From the NCBI GenBank assembly GCA_030998015.1, contig JARWMV010000024.1, forward strand, positions 62,001 to 126,000: a stretch of 64,000 nt of DNA, in the 5' to 3' direction. Positions 35,800-47,428 of the stretch are shown here, one piece after another. The notes beneath the pieces were generated by a model. The model ran no database searches. It was not told the origin of the DNA and was given only the letters and a program-made list of their open reading frames with translations. Numbering within the stretch: position 1 is the stretch's first letter; the number at the start of each line of letters is the position of its first letter. Origin of the DNA: Ceratorhiza oryzae-sativae. Its lineage: Eukaryota; Basidiomycota; Agaricomycetes; Cantharellales; Ceratobasidiaceae. Position numbers and translations under genes: made by a program.

Positions 35800-36700
35800 G
35801 CCTTCCAAATCACCCCTCGTTTACGGATTGATTTAATGAAGTCAGCTGCGTCATCGTATGACGTCCGTTCTTGGCATCCGGCACTATTATACAGGGGAAA
35901 GAGGCACAGAACTTACTTGCTAAATAATTTTCTCTTGGCTTAGGTCCCGGAACATTAATACCGAAACCGCCTGCCTGCCAAGTAAAGTCAGGGGCCTCAG
36001 TCAATAGGCACAATCGAATGAAACCAGAGACTGCTTGCACCGATTCAGCCTGTCTCTCTGTGATATCCCAGAGAGGCGGAGTTAGAAGCAAAAACTTGAA
36101 GAGTGCGTGGGTCATGGCCACCTAGGTGGGCCCGAGTACATATCGAGGGAGATCAGAACAAGGATACCCGGGAGCGAGCAACCACACAGAAATATGAGTG
36201 ATCACAGTATCCTTCGGTTGAGCGTCCGAGCGGAAAAACTAAAGCCCAAAGCTAAAGTCACTTACACACCAAATCGTCTCATCAAATCCCAACTCTCAGC
36301 CTTTGCCAGGCTATTGCGTTCGGAGCTCACAACCCATTCACACGGATCAAACCTGACCTGGATAAGACTTGCTCGCTGAGAACATAAGAGTTAACATCTT
36401 GGACCGCCTCGGCGCGGCGCTTGCTGATGAGACGCGCGGCAGTTTGTAAACGCCGGCTCGGCTAGGACAGCGATGCACAGCATTCTGATCATCTCGTGAA
36501 AAAGGAGGATCTGCATGAAAGCCGTGCTTGATTGTTGAGTTGACCGCAGCAGTAGTTATCGGACAAGCAAAGGGCGTAATGCTGTCTATCCACCGCACCA
36601 CTATCGCGTGAGATGTGTGTCACAGGGATCAGAATCATGGTGGCATCATTTCGGCTCTCGACATCGCTCCATGCTAGCACAAAGAACAAATAGTGAACCC
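35800..36700 (-). pseudogene. possible decayed lineage-specific gene
   Basis: Segments on the minus strand look like exons: DPCEWVVSSERNSLAKAESW (about 36270-36360) and MTHALFKFLLLTPPLWDITE (about 36050-36115), the latter continuing RQAESVQAVSGFIRL. An upstream frame near 36490-36690 (SGAVDRQHYALCLSDN) could belong to it. I could not join these into one uninterrupted frame. The function is unknown. It may be a broken gene or a real gene with exons I failed to place. Confidence 0.3.
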
Positions 36701-36887
36701 TACAGTCCTAAATCTAGGCATTGTTAGCCGTGATGCAGACAGCCCGTTCTCCCGCACTCACTGCGAAATCGTTTCCGACTCGTAGGCGCAAAATCTGCAC
36801 GTGTCCGATTCCCTGTGCTCGGAGGCGCCGAGGGGCAAGCCCTTGGGATGCAAGTTCAGCCTGGGGATCGATCGCGAGAGCATTTTG

Positions 36888-37181
36888 TGTTGAATTTACA
36901 ATCATATGCGTGTATGTATGCGCATATTTGTTTCTGTTTCGTATCCCCCCTCTCTGATATCATGCGCGAGTTCGCGGGAATCCCCCTTCTTCTTCCTTAG
37001 TTCTCTACCTTCGTAGTTGAGCTAAGGTATCGTATTTTCTTTCTTTTCTCATGTATTCTATTCACACTGTACTCTATAGTACGATTTGTATCTTAGGTAC
37101 AGTATATATAGTTCTCTACCTTCGTAGTTGAGCTAAGTACGATTTGTATCTTAGCCACGAGAAACCTCCCTGCGTGAGATT
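36888..37181 (+). mobile_element. solo LTR, copy 2 (plus orientation)
   Basis: It starts TGTTGAATTTACAATCATAT and ends near AAACCTCCCTGCGTGAGAT, matching the reverse copy at 31054-31278. It is about 70 bp longer because of internal duplications: AGTTCTCTACCTTCGTAG occurs at 36999 and 37110, and ACGATTTGTATCTTAG at 37081 and 37139. No copia coding region adjoins it. Confidence 0.8.
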
Positions 37182-39220
37182 TTGCATCCTTCATTACTGG
37201 AGCTGGGCGAGACTTGTGATATTGATGCGGGATCACGAGGCGAACTTTTGTTAGGCAGAACCACCATGCTGCATCAAGCAATCTCCTACAAACTAGGAGA
37301 TTTACCTGAACTAACTTTCAATCACGAGGCTGATGACACGTTGATTCAGTGATTGAAAAGGAGGGCGAGAGGACAGCGTGGTACTATGCCTGATTGGGTG
37401 AACGTGAATGGGCCAGGGGCGGCAGCTCTTTTTGACAGCGGCCCGCCAAATTGCACCGCCGGAGCGTATCTTGGGCGCTTTGACAGAGGTTCCATCCAGG
37501 AACCATGTTATCCTTATGGCTAACGTAGAGCTCCAATGGCTGAAGAAAGCAGATGATGCAAGTCGAGCGTCAATTATCGCAGGTAAACTCCAAATGGGCG
37601 ACTTGCATGATAACAAGGAAACGAACGAATAATATGTGACTGGCGATCAGGCACCAAATCTTTCAGATGCAATATGGGATGTAACAGCTCATATGATAAA
37701 ATCTATCCGTGCATTACAGTGCAGAGATCGCATCCAGCATCTCGCCGACCCATTACCAACAACCGTGATTGGAACTTCTCTAGGCGGACCATATCAGATA
37801 TGGCATAAAATGAACAAATGATGGCACGTACATTGGCTAGGGTCAATTATCAATGGTATTTCAACTACTACGATGCTGGACGTTGCCGTCTGTATTTTGT
37901 GGTGGGCTATATGACTCAATGAATCAGAAAGAGATTCAAACAAACGAGAGGTCCCGATGCGCACTTCTGGGGGGTCTCTTGAGTAACTCCGGGAAATCCG
38001 TTTAGGGTGTCCGTTAGTTTACCCGGCATTGGAGGTGTGAGGCGTTCAATGGGGGGGTGGGAGTGGCTAAATGTGCGGTGAGTCCTAAAAGCCAACGGAG
38101 TACCATCATTTATATCGGTCAACCCACGAACATCACGGCAAGTTGGATATTCGACATGGCCTGTCAAGCGAACTCGCCCCCATTTGGTTTCGCTCTGCCG
38201 CTGGCACCAACCTCACTTGCAAGTGCCGTTATACTCTCAATTGAATATCGCCGAGCACACCGATAACCCGCCCATTGACCCAAAACCTTGGTGTTAGAGT
38301 GTACCCTTTTGTCTTTCCAGATGATAAAGCTACTCGGGCCGTCCCGACCAGCGGAAGGAGGGGACCGAAAAAGCCCGGAGCTTGGCTCGGTCATCACACT
38401 TCCCCCTAAATGTGCGATCAGCACTCGTACCCTAATATCCAGGAAACAGTGTTCTATTACTAGTTACATCATCGACCAATTCAATGACGCCCGATGTTCT
38501 GACAAGCTTACTCAACGTTGGGCTTAGCGATTAGTTAAGGTTAGCTCGATCCGGCGGCTGTGCCTGGAATGTCGTGATCGCCGTTTAGGGGAAAGACTGA
38601 ATTCTATCATTTTCGCCCACAAACTAGTCCGCATGGAGGGACTGCCTGCCGGCGAAAGGCTCGACGTGATTGTCCCCACCTGAGGCAGGTGGATTAATGG
38701 GTCGATCAACCTTCCACTTAAGGAAATTGCGAAAGCTGAAGCATCAATCAGACCCGCTGCGGAGTTGATCGACACTGCCGCCGGCAGATATTCCGGCACC
38801 TAGTGGCGTAGTTTGTTGGCTTGACGCGTTGTTCAATTTCATTTTGCTACGGCGCAGATCGCAGGCGCTAAAGGAGCATGCTCGATTATGCCCGTTCGAA
38901 GGTCAGTCACGGGCAACACCGAGATGGAGGAGCGTGTGAAGATGAACTCTGGGACAACCTTGGGGACTCTTTTTCCAGTCCCGAAACGGGAGACGCCACA
39001 TAGGTTCTCTCTCTCGTCTAACCATCTGCTAACGCGTAGTGGCACACCCGGGCAAGTAAAGCTTTTGTAAGAATTAGCGCCCTCATAACCTTTCCCAGGA
39101 GGATAAAAGAACACATGTTAAACCTATTTGGAGCAGTCTGATATCAAGTACACGGGAACTTTAATCCTGGGGAGCAACGGGGGGGGGTAAGTTGAAGTTC
39201 TTTAGTTAGCTCTTCGTCAG
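37182..39220. other. degraded region with disconnected ORF fragments
   Basis: A plus-strand frame at 37408-37821 is open apart from one TAA near 37633 (RNHVILMANVELQWLKKADD before it, IRALQCRDRIQHLADPLP after it). It could be a relic of a retroelement Gag-like ORF, but I cannot support that firmly. The rest of the stretch to 39220 shows only short open frames without family resemblance. Confidence 0.3.
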
Positions 39221-39590
39221 TCAAACATCCGAGGTGGCGGCGCTAAACAAACTGATTGAAGTGTTACGATCATCCTGGTCCTGTAGCGCCTTGACCTTCA
39301 CCTCCGCCGTGTCTTTGACCCTGGCCATCGTTAACTCCTTGTCCGCTTCCGTTTCCGCTTCTGCTGATATAGAGCAATAGATGAATACACAGTTTCTTCA
39401 AAATATCAAGGAGGCTTACGAGGACTCCACTGTCGTAAGTCCTTGAAGACTTTTCGCAAGCGGGGACATATTCGTCAACCGATTGTGCAAATTACCCAAG
39501 AAGGTGGATCGGGGTTGGATTGTATCAAGCAAGGAAGATAAGACCAGTTTGTTTGAATGCGGAGGCTCCCGACGCGAGTGATTTTATAAC
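39221..39590 (-). other. possible C-terminal exons of an unrecognised gene
   Basis: A protein-like minus-strand segment reads SLLDTIQPRSTFLGNLHNRL, then MSPLAKSLQGLTTVESS. A donor GTAAGCC follows, and after a short intron there is a charged stretch (AEAETEADKELTMARVKDTA) ending SAATSDV with TGA at 39221-39223. The acceptor is ambiguous, and a Gly-rich alternative frame exists. The upstream part was not found. The family is unknown. Confidence 0.3.
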
Positions 39591-40482
39591 GCACTGGTAG
39601 AAAATAATGTGGCATTTGTAGCTCAGGCGAGAACATGTCTCTGCAAGTGTATAGTCTCGTTCAGTACCAAAATCAGCCTGGTACCTATGGTTGTCGAATG
39701 AGCACGCTGCCGTCACGTACATGAGGTGTGTTATTGTAGGTGACCGAATTGTTCATGACAATGCCGCGCAGCCCGTCGATGACCGTGGGCCGAACGATCC
39801 CTGGACAAAGCCGTCCGGCAAGCCGGGTCGCTTCGTTTGTTTCGAGGGGGTTTGTTGTTGACTGAGCCGAGGTGCGCCAGTGCCTTACGAGCGGGCTGAG
39901 GATGGCAGCAGCCGGGTGGAATCAGGTCCCACTCGTTTGAATGGGCGAGGCGGCTGTGATCAATAATGAAGTGGGTTCCAGAATTCCCAGTGGCGCCCCA
40001 TTGAAATCTACAAGCGAACCGAAGATCGGCACAAACGCCGTGTTGATCCGCACCCAAGATAGTACTGTAAATGACGTCTGAGAGCGCTTCTCGCGCTAGA
40101 ATCAACCACGTACCTGCAGAAAGACGCTCGCTGAGGATGGCCCCCTTTTGGTGAGTTCTTGTACCTCGCCTGCCATATCTCACGCGATCCGAGTAAATTT
40201 CGCGTCCCATCTGTGGCCCGACCGAGCTCGACGCCATGGCCTTTGCATTCCATGCGGACTTGCCCGCTCCTATCATTTCGCCGATGATAGTGACGTACAA
40301 TGAGATGTGTCTCGACACGCTTGTGACCAAATCAGCGCTCGTCATGGCTGCTTAATAATGAGTTTAGTGATCGGATCACGGGACACACAAATTGAGATTG
40401 TGCAAGTAGAGGAGTATACACTAGAAGCAAGTGAATTTGTCCAGCCGAGGATCTCAAAGGCGGTTCAAGGTGAAGATCCACT
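39591..40482. other. uncertain region downstream of 2OG oxygenase gene
   Basis: A 204-codon minus-strand open frame (39731-40345) begins MTSADLVTSVSRHISLYVTI and includes GEMIGAGKSAWN. Its later part is Arg/His-rich with no recognisable domain. It could contain N-terminal exons for the segment at 39221-39590, but I cannot confirm this. Confidence 0.3.
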
Positions 40483-42006
40483 TTACTTGGAGTGCGCGTA
40501 GGTTGCTTCAAGTCGGGATTTGACATAGTCACCCGCCAGGACTGGCTCGTACCGTATCGGTCGAATTTCCGACACGCAAGAGGGCAAAGCCTACAATCCC
40601 ACGCAACCTCAACTTCAGAAAACTCCGCCGACACGAAACAATCAAACTTACCTCGAGCTGGACGTGATAGTCTGTACCGAAGAATAGAGGCATCGAATAT
40701 CGCCGGCCGCCCGACCGGTTGATGGCCCGATGGACAGTGGATTTGAATACATCATCTAGTAAGGATAAGAGTTATGATGCAGCACCGTAATACAGAAAGC
40801 TACCAAATACTCGTCCATCGTGCCATCTGATCACCAATACTAAGGACCGCAAGTTAAACGAGCGGTCCGAGAGAACCCGAATACGTACTTGATAACAAAT
40901 GTGCCTGGAACTGGTAGAGCGTCCACCCATTGACCCGATGCGTTCAAAACTTGCAAAGCGGGAACGTTGTCTTGCCATAGAATGGTAAAGCACTAAACGT
41001 CGATTAAGCATCCATAATTAAACAACGTCAAAGATTGAATGCACTTCGTAGCTGCCCCGTGAAATCGTGAGAAGCGGAACTGGGACTAGGAGGCGATCAT
41101 CACTTACTCGGTATGCGCCCCTATTCCTTGGATGCGATCATCGACTAACCCGGTTTGCGGAGGATAGTGCAACAACCTCATGATTGCAGCAGCGTTTTTG
41201 ATCTACAGGGGTTCGTATGCACAGTAGCAAGTGGAAAGAAGTGGTGAGCTCACTTTATCAGAAAAGAAGTCTTCGGGCAAATTTAGAACCAACGCAAAAG
41301 CTGGAAACAGTCGAAGCCCCAGATTCACGACCGCCTGGCTGAGTCTGGAGTTATATTGAGATCAATCAAACGAGGGGGATTCGCACTAGTATTCGATAAC
41401 GGTCTCACGAAAGCCCGGTACAATATCCGGACTAGGCCACACGTTGTTGCCGGCCATGGACGAATTTGAACCATCTCCAGGGACAAACTCGGGGCCGATG
41501 TCGAAGCCCTCATGCAAATCACCGCGGTTCTCGGGGTTAGTATTTTCTCCTAGCAACGCGGTGTAGCCTTTAAAGTTAGAGCTATTGTGAATGTCAAGCT
41601 TTGATCATCCATAGAAATCAGCGAACATTGGGGAGCATATGGGAATTGGTACCTTGGCTTTCTCATGTATGGGCAAGTCGAAGAACTGCTTGGATGCTTT
41701 TACCGTATTTTCGATGACTTGGTCATCGATACCGTGGTTCTTGACTGGTATGGGGCAATTGGGATTTTAGTTTGAAGCGGAGAGTGCGACACCGACCATA
41801 GAAGAATCCGACATGGATGCAAGCGTCTCGGATCTCTTCGGCAACCCGGGCTCTGGTCTCCGTGCTGCCCGACAGTCCCGCGATGTCACTGCAAGGCGAG
41901 TCAAAAGAGGTCACGAGCGGCTTCATCGAAGGTGCTACATTATAGGAATCGACTCGAAAGGCCGCACGGGTTGTGTTGCAAGGGTAATCAAGTCAGCCCC
42001 AGTCAT
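40483..42006 (-). CDS. isopenicillin-N-synthase-like 2-oxoglutarate/Fe(II) dioxygenase
   Basis: About nine exons. Exon 1 starts at 42006 (MTGADLITLATQPVRP) and joins across an intron to IPIIDIAGLSGSTETRARVA, the family N-terminus, then EEIRDACIHVGFFYVKNHGI, the DIOX_N signature. The core exons follow: GDLHEGFDIGPEF, LRLFPAFALVLNLPEDFF, MRLLHYPPQTG and IGAHTE, the position of the HxD iron ligands, here HTE before an intron followed by CFTILWQDNVPALQV. Then come VPGTFVINIGDQMARWTND and STVHRAINRSGGRRYSMPLF, giving the distal His and the RxS 2OG/substrate motif. The gene ends LEATYAHSK with TAA at 40483. The HxD aspartate appears as Glu, or may be changed by the splice choice. Substrate unknown. 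It lies 132 bp downstream of the pyridoxal kinase gene on the same strand. Confidence 0.85.
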
Positions 42007-42138
42007 GGTCGCCGTCCGGCCACACACACGGCACGTGACGAAATTAATAATTGACCAGTACATGATCAACGAGCGTATAAGTATAAGGGCGCTCTGGGCG
42101 CTCCAAAATCCATCTAAAATCCATCCATTCATCACGGA

Positions 42139-43561
42139 TCATTCCTCCCAAAAGTTGTCCCATGCCGTCATCTCCCTCACCCCCACCCGTCCTTCTGCGA
42201 TTGCCAAAATATCATCCCGTGACTGAACAATTCTCAACTCTCGAGTTCTCATTCTCCTTACTCGCCGCAACGGCTCGTTGGAATCAAGCTCATCGTCCGT
42301 ATAAGCAGACAACGTATCTGCGGCCAATCTCAAGGCGTGTTCCTGGGTCTTTCGGAGGACAGTGTGGGTAGTATGAAGCGCTCTAGAGGCTGCTCTAGAT
42401 AGAGGCGTGGTGGACGTGGACGCGGAATCAGGGGTAGGAGTTGCATCAAAATGGGCAAGAACCAGAGCCGAGAACAGATCGCCCACCCCAGAGAAATAGC
42501 CTTTGATCCGAGGAACGACCAGAGCATGTACCTTGGATTGAGAACGGGGATCATGAGATGCAGATGACGAGATACACAGTATGAACTCGTCTTTCAAAAA
42601 GTCGTCCCCGGATACGTCGTTAGTTGCATCGATTTTCGCGGTTCCAAACCCCGCGTGGACCACGTCGGACCAAAGCTGGCTGTCACGGCGAACTATGACC
42701 GAAGTAATCACAACATGTTGAACGCCGAGGGTTTTATGTAGCATATTGAGCGCCGAGCGAAGCGAGTTACGAGAATTTAATTGGATCTTCGTCAATAGCC
42801 TAAGGATCCACAAGTAAGCTCAGGGTCGGAAGAGTGAAAATTAGGAGGCTGGGATCGTGGGAACAGGGGACCAAACGACGTACTCGACTTCAAACCAGTT
42901 GGGAGTGATGATCGTGGCCAGTGGGAGTAGTCTGTCGCGATAGATAGGAAGGACGTCGTCCGCGACATACATCCGACCGTCATCCCCCATGACCGCTGAA
43001 GTACCCTAGCGCTATCAGAGGCAGGAGCTGGTCCATTCAGGGAGGAAGCTCACGGTCAAGCAAGAACACAAGGTCCGGACTAGCCTCTCTCAGTCGGGCT
43101 GCGAAGTCCGCGACAGTAGACAGCCCTTCTGCCCCTGGAACATACCCTGCGAACAGTCAAATCGTTGTGAGATTTCCGGCATTTCGAGATCAATGCTTAC
43201 CTGTAAGCAATGCATCCGTGTGATGAAACTCGTTCTTTTCCAGGATGGCAAATAGGTTCTGCAGCTCAGCCTTGTCCGTCTTGGATCCCCCGTGGGACCT
43301 ATAGCCTATCGGAGATGAGGCTTCGACGACAGCAAGAGTAGAATGGATGCACTCACCGGCATGGTTGGAGAACTGAACAGTATTTATGGCATCGACATCC
43401 CATCCAAGAAGCTGTAGAGGAAATGTCGCTGCTTTATTCCCTATGTAATTCTGCACATCAGTTGCTGCGCCATAAACCTGGCAGGGGCAATGAGTATAGT
43501 TACCTACATATCCATGCACAACGTGAGACTGGATCGACAGCACTCGCTTGGTATCTTCCAT
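42139..43561 (-). CDS. PDXK: pyridoxal kinase
   Basis: This enzyme phosphorylates pyridoxal, pyridoxine and pyridoxamine with ATP in vitamin B6 salvage, in the cytosol. The start is at 43561: [19 protein letters not shown], then an intron, then [20 protein letters not shown] and TVQFSNHAG, the conserved N-terminus of the family. Middle exons include the GYRSHGG-like loop, LLTG, and [13 protein letters not shown] residues before [15 protein letters not shown]. Later come [20 protein letters not shown], the site around [11 protein letters not shown], and the ribokinase-fold catalytic box [16 protein letters not shown] with the base Asp in GVGD. The C-terminus ([19 protein letters not shown]) is longer than in bacterial PdxY, which is normal for fungi. 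About 400 aa over roughly six exons. The 2OG oxygenase gene follows on the same strand. Confidence 0.93.
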
Positions 43562-44190
43562 CTGGGTGAGTCAGTTGTGGTTGTTCGAGAAACAAAATTA
43601 GCATGCGCACGTGAACTTCCGTGTGGTATCACGTGCGCCTTGGGGAAGTGAGACACGAACCTGAGCGATTTCAAAATTAATTTTTGCCACGAAGAAGATT
43701 CACTCGACCGCTTTGAATTCACTTTTATTTATGAGTACATTACAACTCAATTTTGGGCGAACCACCAAAGAATGGTGCTCCCAAACGGGAAAGCGTAAGT
43801 TACCTGGAATTGAATTTAGCCATTATTGCTCCCCTAACATAACAATCGCACATATACTCACTTGAAACCCCTGAAAATCGATAGTAGTCTTGACAGACTG
43901 AGGGTTCCAGTTCGTGCTTGCGTTATCATCCCAACTGAGAACGACGAAACTGTATCGGTTCTAGTCTGCGCTGCTGGTACGTTTGGTGACGAACGCGTGC
44001 ATTTTAAGAGTCTAGGTCAGTCCGCCCCCGACCGAGATTCCAATGCGTTGACCGGTTGATCCTCCAGCATCTTTTGGGGCGATAGGCCTGAGCGAAAGCA
44101 TATACTAGTTAAATGCTAGTTCGGGCACATTTCAATGAAGTGTGTCATTGATACTCGCATTCCTGGTTGAGAAGGTATGTCCCACAGGGA
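43562..44190. other. intergenic, PDXK 5' flank
   Basis: The promoter side of the pyridoxal kinase gene, followed by sequence of unknown nature up to the copia remnant. No gene is supported. Confidence 0.4.
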
Positions 44191-44229
44191 TTTAGAGTGA
44201 ATATGGCACGGCATCGAGCCCCACCGCAG

Positions 44230-44778
44230 CTGTTCGTACCAGGGAAAAGTGGTCCACCTTCGGGTCGCTGGCAATGCTGACATCATTCTGTACGAGACCA
44301 GTGTTCACGTGGAGCAATCGCGTTGGAATATTTTGCCACTCAATAAGACCACAAATCCCTGGCGGCATCATCGTCGTGGTGGTGCGGCTATATGCTGGCT
44401 TACCAAGCGTCACTCAGTCTCTATCAACTATGGAAGCTGCAACTGTCGCTTGCTGTCATACTGTGAAGGAACTAAAGGCATATTCCAATTCTTTGACGAC
44501 ATTAGTATCAAGTACTCGTCCCCTGTCACCTCACCTAATCTTTTCATTAATCAATCCGCCATCGAATCGCACGCAACACAACGTACGAAATGCGAACTTA
44601 ACATATCGACGTACTATACAACTTCGAGACGAAATACACAAATATACAATCACGTTATTGATCATTCTATCGAAAGAAGACCTCGCCGACGCACTCACCA
44701 AACCGTTGAACTATAACCAACATCGTGACCTTGCCACGCAGATGCGAATGGGTAAACTTTTCCTCGCGCGCTTTTAGC
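44230..44778 (+). pseudogene. Ty1/copia pol C-terminal remnant (RNase H), frameshifted
   Basis: The pieces of a copia RNase H domain are present but split between frames: GGAAICWLTKRHS, then STMEAATVACCHTVKEL (the conserved SxMEAE...A region), FQFFDDISIKYSSPVT, NQSAIES, and finally KEDLADALTKPLNYNQHRD near the C-terminus, a hallmark of copia polyproteins. At least two frameshifts separate them. A polypurine tract AAGGGGAG at 44833-44840 and an LTR follow, as expected at the 3' end of a copia element. Confidence 0.85.
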
Positions 44779-44840
44779 ACCTCTGGCCTTCGATTCCTCT
44801 TTTGCTTCTCTCAGGAACTATTGACTCGGTTTAAGGGGAG

Positions 44841-45110
44841 TGTTGAACGTGATTCACCTCACGTAAACCGGAAGTTATGCTTGTAATTCGTATCATATTG
44901 CAATTGTACGTCCTGTTCTATCATATATGTGAATCGTGCCCTCTGTACCATCGTTTCCACAACGATGTATCACCCCGTGCCCACTCCGCTTTATCCGTTG
45001 TATCGCACATATAAATGAATAAATTGTCGCCTCCATGCTCTGCGATATTCATCGCTCCTGCTTGCGTTCTACTGCATTGAGCTCAATAACTTAATATTCC
45101 CTGCGTGTTG
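44841..45110 (+). mobile_element. copia 3' LTR
   Basis: It begins TGTTGAACG immediately after the polypurine tract. It shares blocks with the solo LTR at 10911-11215 (ACCATCG, TCGCCTC, GAGCTCAAT). The right boundary is approximate. Confidence 0.7.
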
Positions 45111-45149
45111 AAGCGAGATCTATAGAGGACGCTTCAGATGTAAATTACG

Positions 45150-45429
45150 CAGTGAATAGGTAGCAATTGAGCCCGGTTACGATAAGTGGGGATGTAGAAT
45201 GGATTAGTCGCTGAAGATAGAAGCAACGATGTATTTGCTTAAATACTGTACTACGGGACAACCGGACCGTGTACAGCGACGCTACATAGATACGCGAGAG
45301 CAGAAAAGGAAGAGAACGGAATAGAAGGTGTGGGCTCGGTAAGATACCGAGGTTGGAATGCGCGTACATGGTATCTTTCAAAACTGCGCTACCCACTTTT
45401 GAAGCGCGCCTATTTATCCGGCTTTAACA
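45150..45429 (-). mobile_element. second copia-type LTR, opposite orientation
   Basis: On the minus strand it starts TGTTAAAGCCGGATAAATAG, includes CATCGTTGCTTCTATCTTCA and ends around GGGCTCAATTGCTACC, paralleling the LTR at 10911-11215. It is tail to tail with the LTR at 44841-45110, so two elements inserted here independently, or a rearrangement occurred. Confidence 0.6.
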
Positions 45430-45968
45430 GAGAGGCGATTTACTCCAGAGCAGGCAGGATATGAAAAGGGGCGGCGTGGAGATGCAATCCTATTTTAAGC
45501 TGTTGATCAGCTGCCGTTACAAGCTGAAGTTTACAGTGTGTCTGTCGCGGCGGAAAGGCTTTGCTTCAGGTCACTCACCAAGAGAAATTGCTGCAGCCAC
45601 AGATGCCTCGCCTCTACAGTGTTTGATGCTCGCATACATGCTCGGAAAGCTTTGAACGCAGCCGCGTACGTGCAAAATATCAAACTGATTTTCTTTCGTT
45701 TGTGCCGGTCTGCTTCGTTTCACCAATAAGCATGAAGCCCAATTGATCAGTTCCAGCTTATGAGGTCACATGATCTGGTCCCACACCCAGCCCGGCCCAA
45801 CTCGGTAATCTCTTACAGACAGAGAGAACGACAGACATTCCAAGACCAGCCACTCATACATCAAATAAATATTTTGTTGTTCAACAATGCCTGAAAAACT
45901 GGTGGCATAGTCACAACCACCCATCCCTGAGACACCCTCACATTCCAGATGATCCGTAAGAATTCAGA

Positions 45969-47428
45969 TCAAGCGGCTCCTTCGCTATCAACTTCATCTA
46001 AGGTTCGCTTCAGCACCATGATCATGTATGTAGACACTATACACCCACTTCTTGCGCTACCTCACTCGCACTTGGCCGCTCTTCGGGCACGCTGTTCCAA
46101 CATTTCATCAAAAGGGACCAAACTGCGTCCCCACGGGGGTGACAGGGTATGTGGTCAATGGACCGCGTCGGTTTCAGGTTTTTTCCCCCGATAGCGAATA
46201 TGAGCTTCATTTCTACCATGCAGAAGGAAGTCAATCCACTTGGCTGAATTAGCGATGAGACAACAACCACTCAAACACACCATTGCGCTGTTCGGGATAG
46301 GGCACATCCCCAGTCATAATTTCCTGCGAGGGTGATAGTAATGTGCTGAAAAGCGACAGACACGCAATCGTACCAGGATAGTCTACATCGTCCATTAGAG
46401 ATCGATGCGATGTACATCTGAACATCAATCACATACCATGCCAAGTGCATACACGTCAGATTCCTGACTCTGCGTAACTTCATCCGTCAAAATTTCCGGG
46501 GCCTAGGGGGGTGGTATGAGAGCAAATTATCATGCGCCCTACATCACTTGCCGTCCATCGTACTGTGAATCCAGAGGTTTTCGTGGTTTGTGTGAATTGC
46601 AGCTCCCCATACTGAAATACGGCATTTCCAAAGTCTGTAATCATTGGAACCCCCTCATCCGAGACGAGGACATTGACCTAAGTTGTAGATGTGAGTCTGA
46701 TTAAATGGTACTTAAATGAGTCACGCCCACTCCCTTCAGATCCCCATGGACCTAGATTCACGTTGACATGTGAGCAATCCGGCATCGCGTATCGACCGAA
46801 GAAACCAACCATTGGCACATTGTGTATATACTCCAACCCATCGCAAATTTGTGAGCACTGGAATACATACGGGACCGATCAGAAATGGACGCTACGGCAG
46901 AGCATTGGTCCCACCATGTGGTATCGGTCGAGGTCTGGATGTTCTTTGATGTACGCGGGAAGATTGCCATTGTCCATCCAAGATGATACCATCGGATCTG
47001 ATTTTGAAACACTACCAAGCCAAGGAGCGGGAGAACATTGGTGTGATGACATTGCGACCAGTTGTATCTCTCGTGCAGCCCGCTGTGCGGTTGACAATGA
47101 ATGAGAGTGGGCATTTCAAGACTAAAATAGGACTCTCGCCTTGGGAATTCGATCTGGCTCATCATCAGATGTTACAGTAACTCTCAAGGTCTTGATTGCA
47201 ACCAGAGATCCAGATCGGGTTACTGCTGATGAATATCACTGAAGCCACCCCGTGCTATTGCCTGAGAAAATTGTAGCTCCGTGTCAAAACTCTGAGTCAG
47301 ATCGGGGCACCCCAGTTCTGTCAAGGCATCAACAATTGCTGATATGGGCTTCAAGGCGGCTCTATTGTTACATTGTGCATGAGCAGAGGAGTAAAATAAA
47401 ATACCGTATCTTTGCTTATGATAATGCG
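45969..47428 (-). pseudogene. decayed TKL-type protein kinase gene
   Basis: On the minus strand the exons give ALKPISAIVDALTELGCPDL, IARGGFSDIH (glycine loop), SGSLVAIKTLRVT (the VAIK lysine), HTNVLPLLGLVVF, MVSSWMDNGNLPAYIKEHPD, ICDGLEYIHN, VHGDLKG|VNVLVSDEGVP (catalytic loop, HGDLKGxN), ITDFGNAV (DFG-type), GFTVRWTAPEIL, ESDVYALGM, EIMTGDVPYPEQRNGVFEW and CWNSVPEERPSASEVAQEV, the domain end. The stop is TGA at 45969-45971. Introns are short with good sites. Two frame breaks, near 46995 and near 47225, interrupt otherwise good homology, so the gene looks inactivated or mis-sequenced. Immediately upstream lies the intron-like array at 47429-52466. Confidence 0.8.

Noticed and set aside
37408..37821. 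A real gene with a read-through stop
   Set aside because: Two open pieces share a frame across one TAA, but I see no domain, no splice sites that remove the stop, and no neighbours that would support it; kept only as a degraded fragment.
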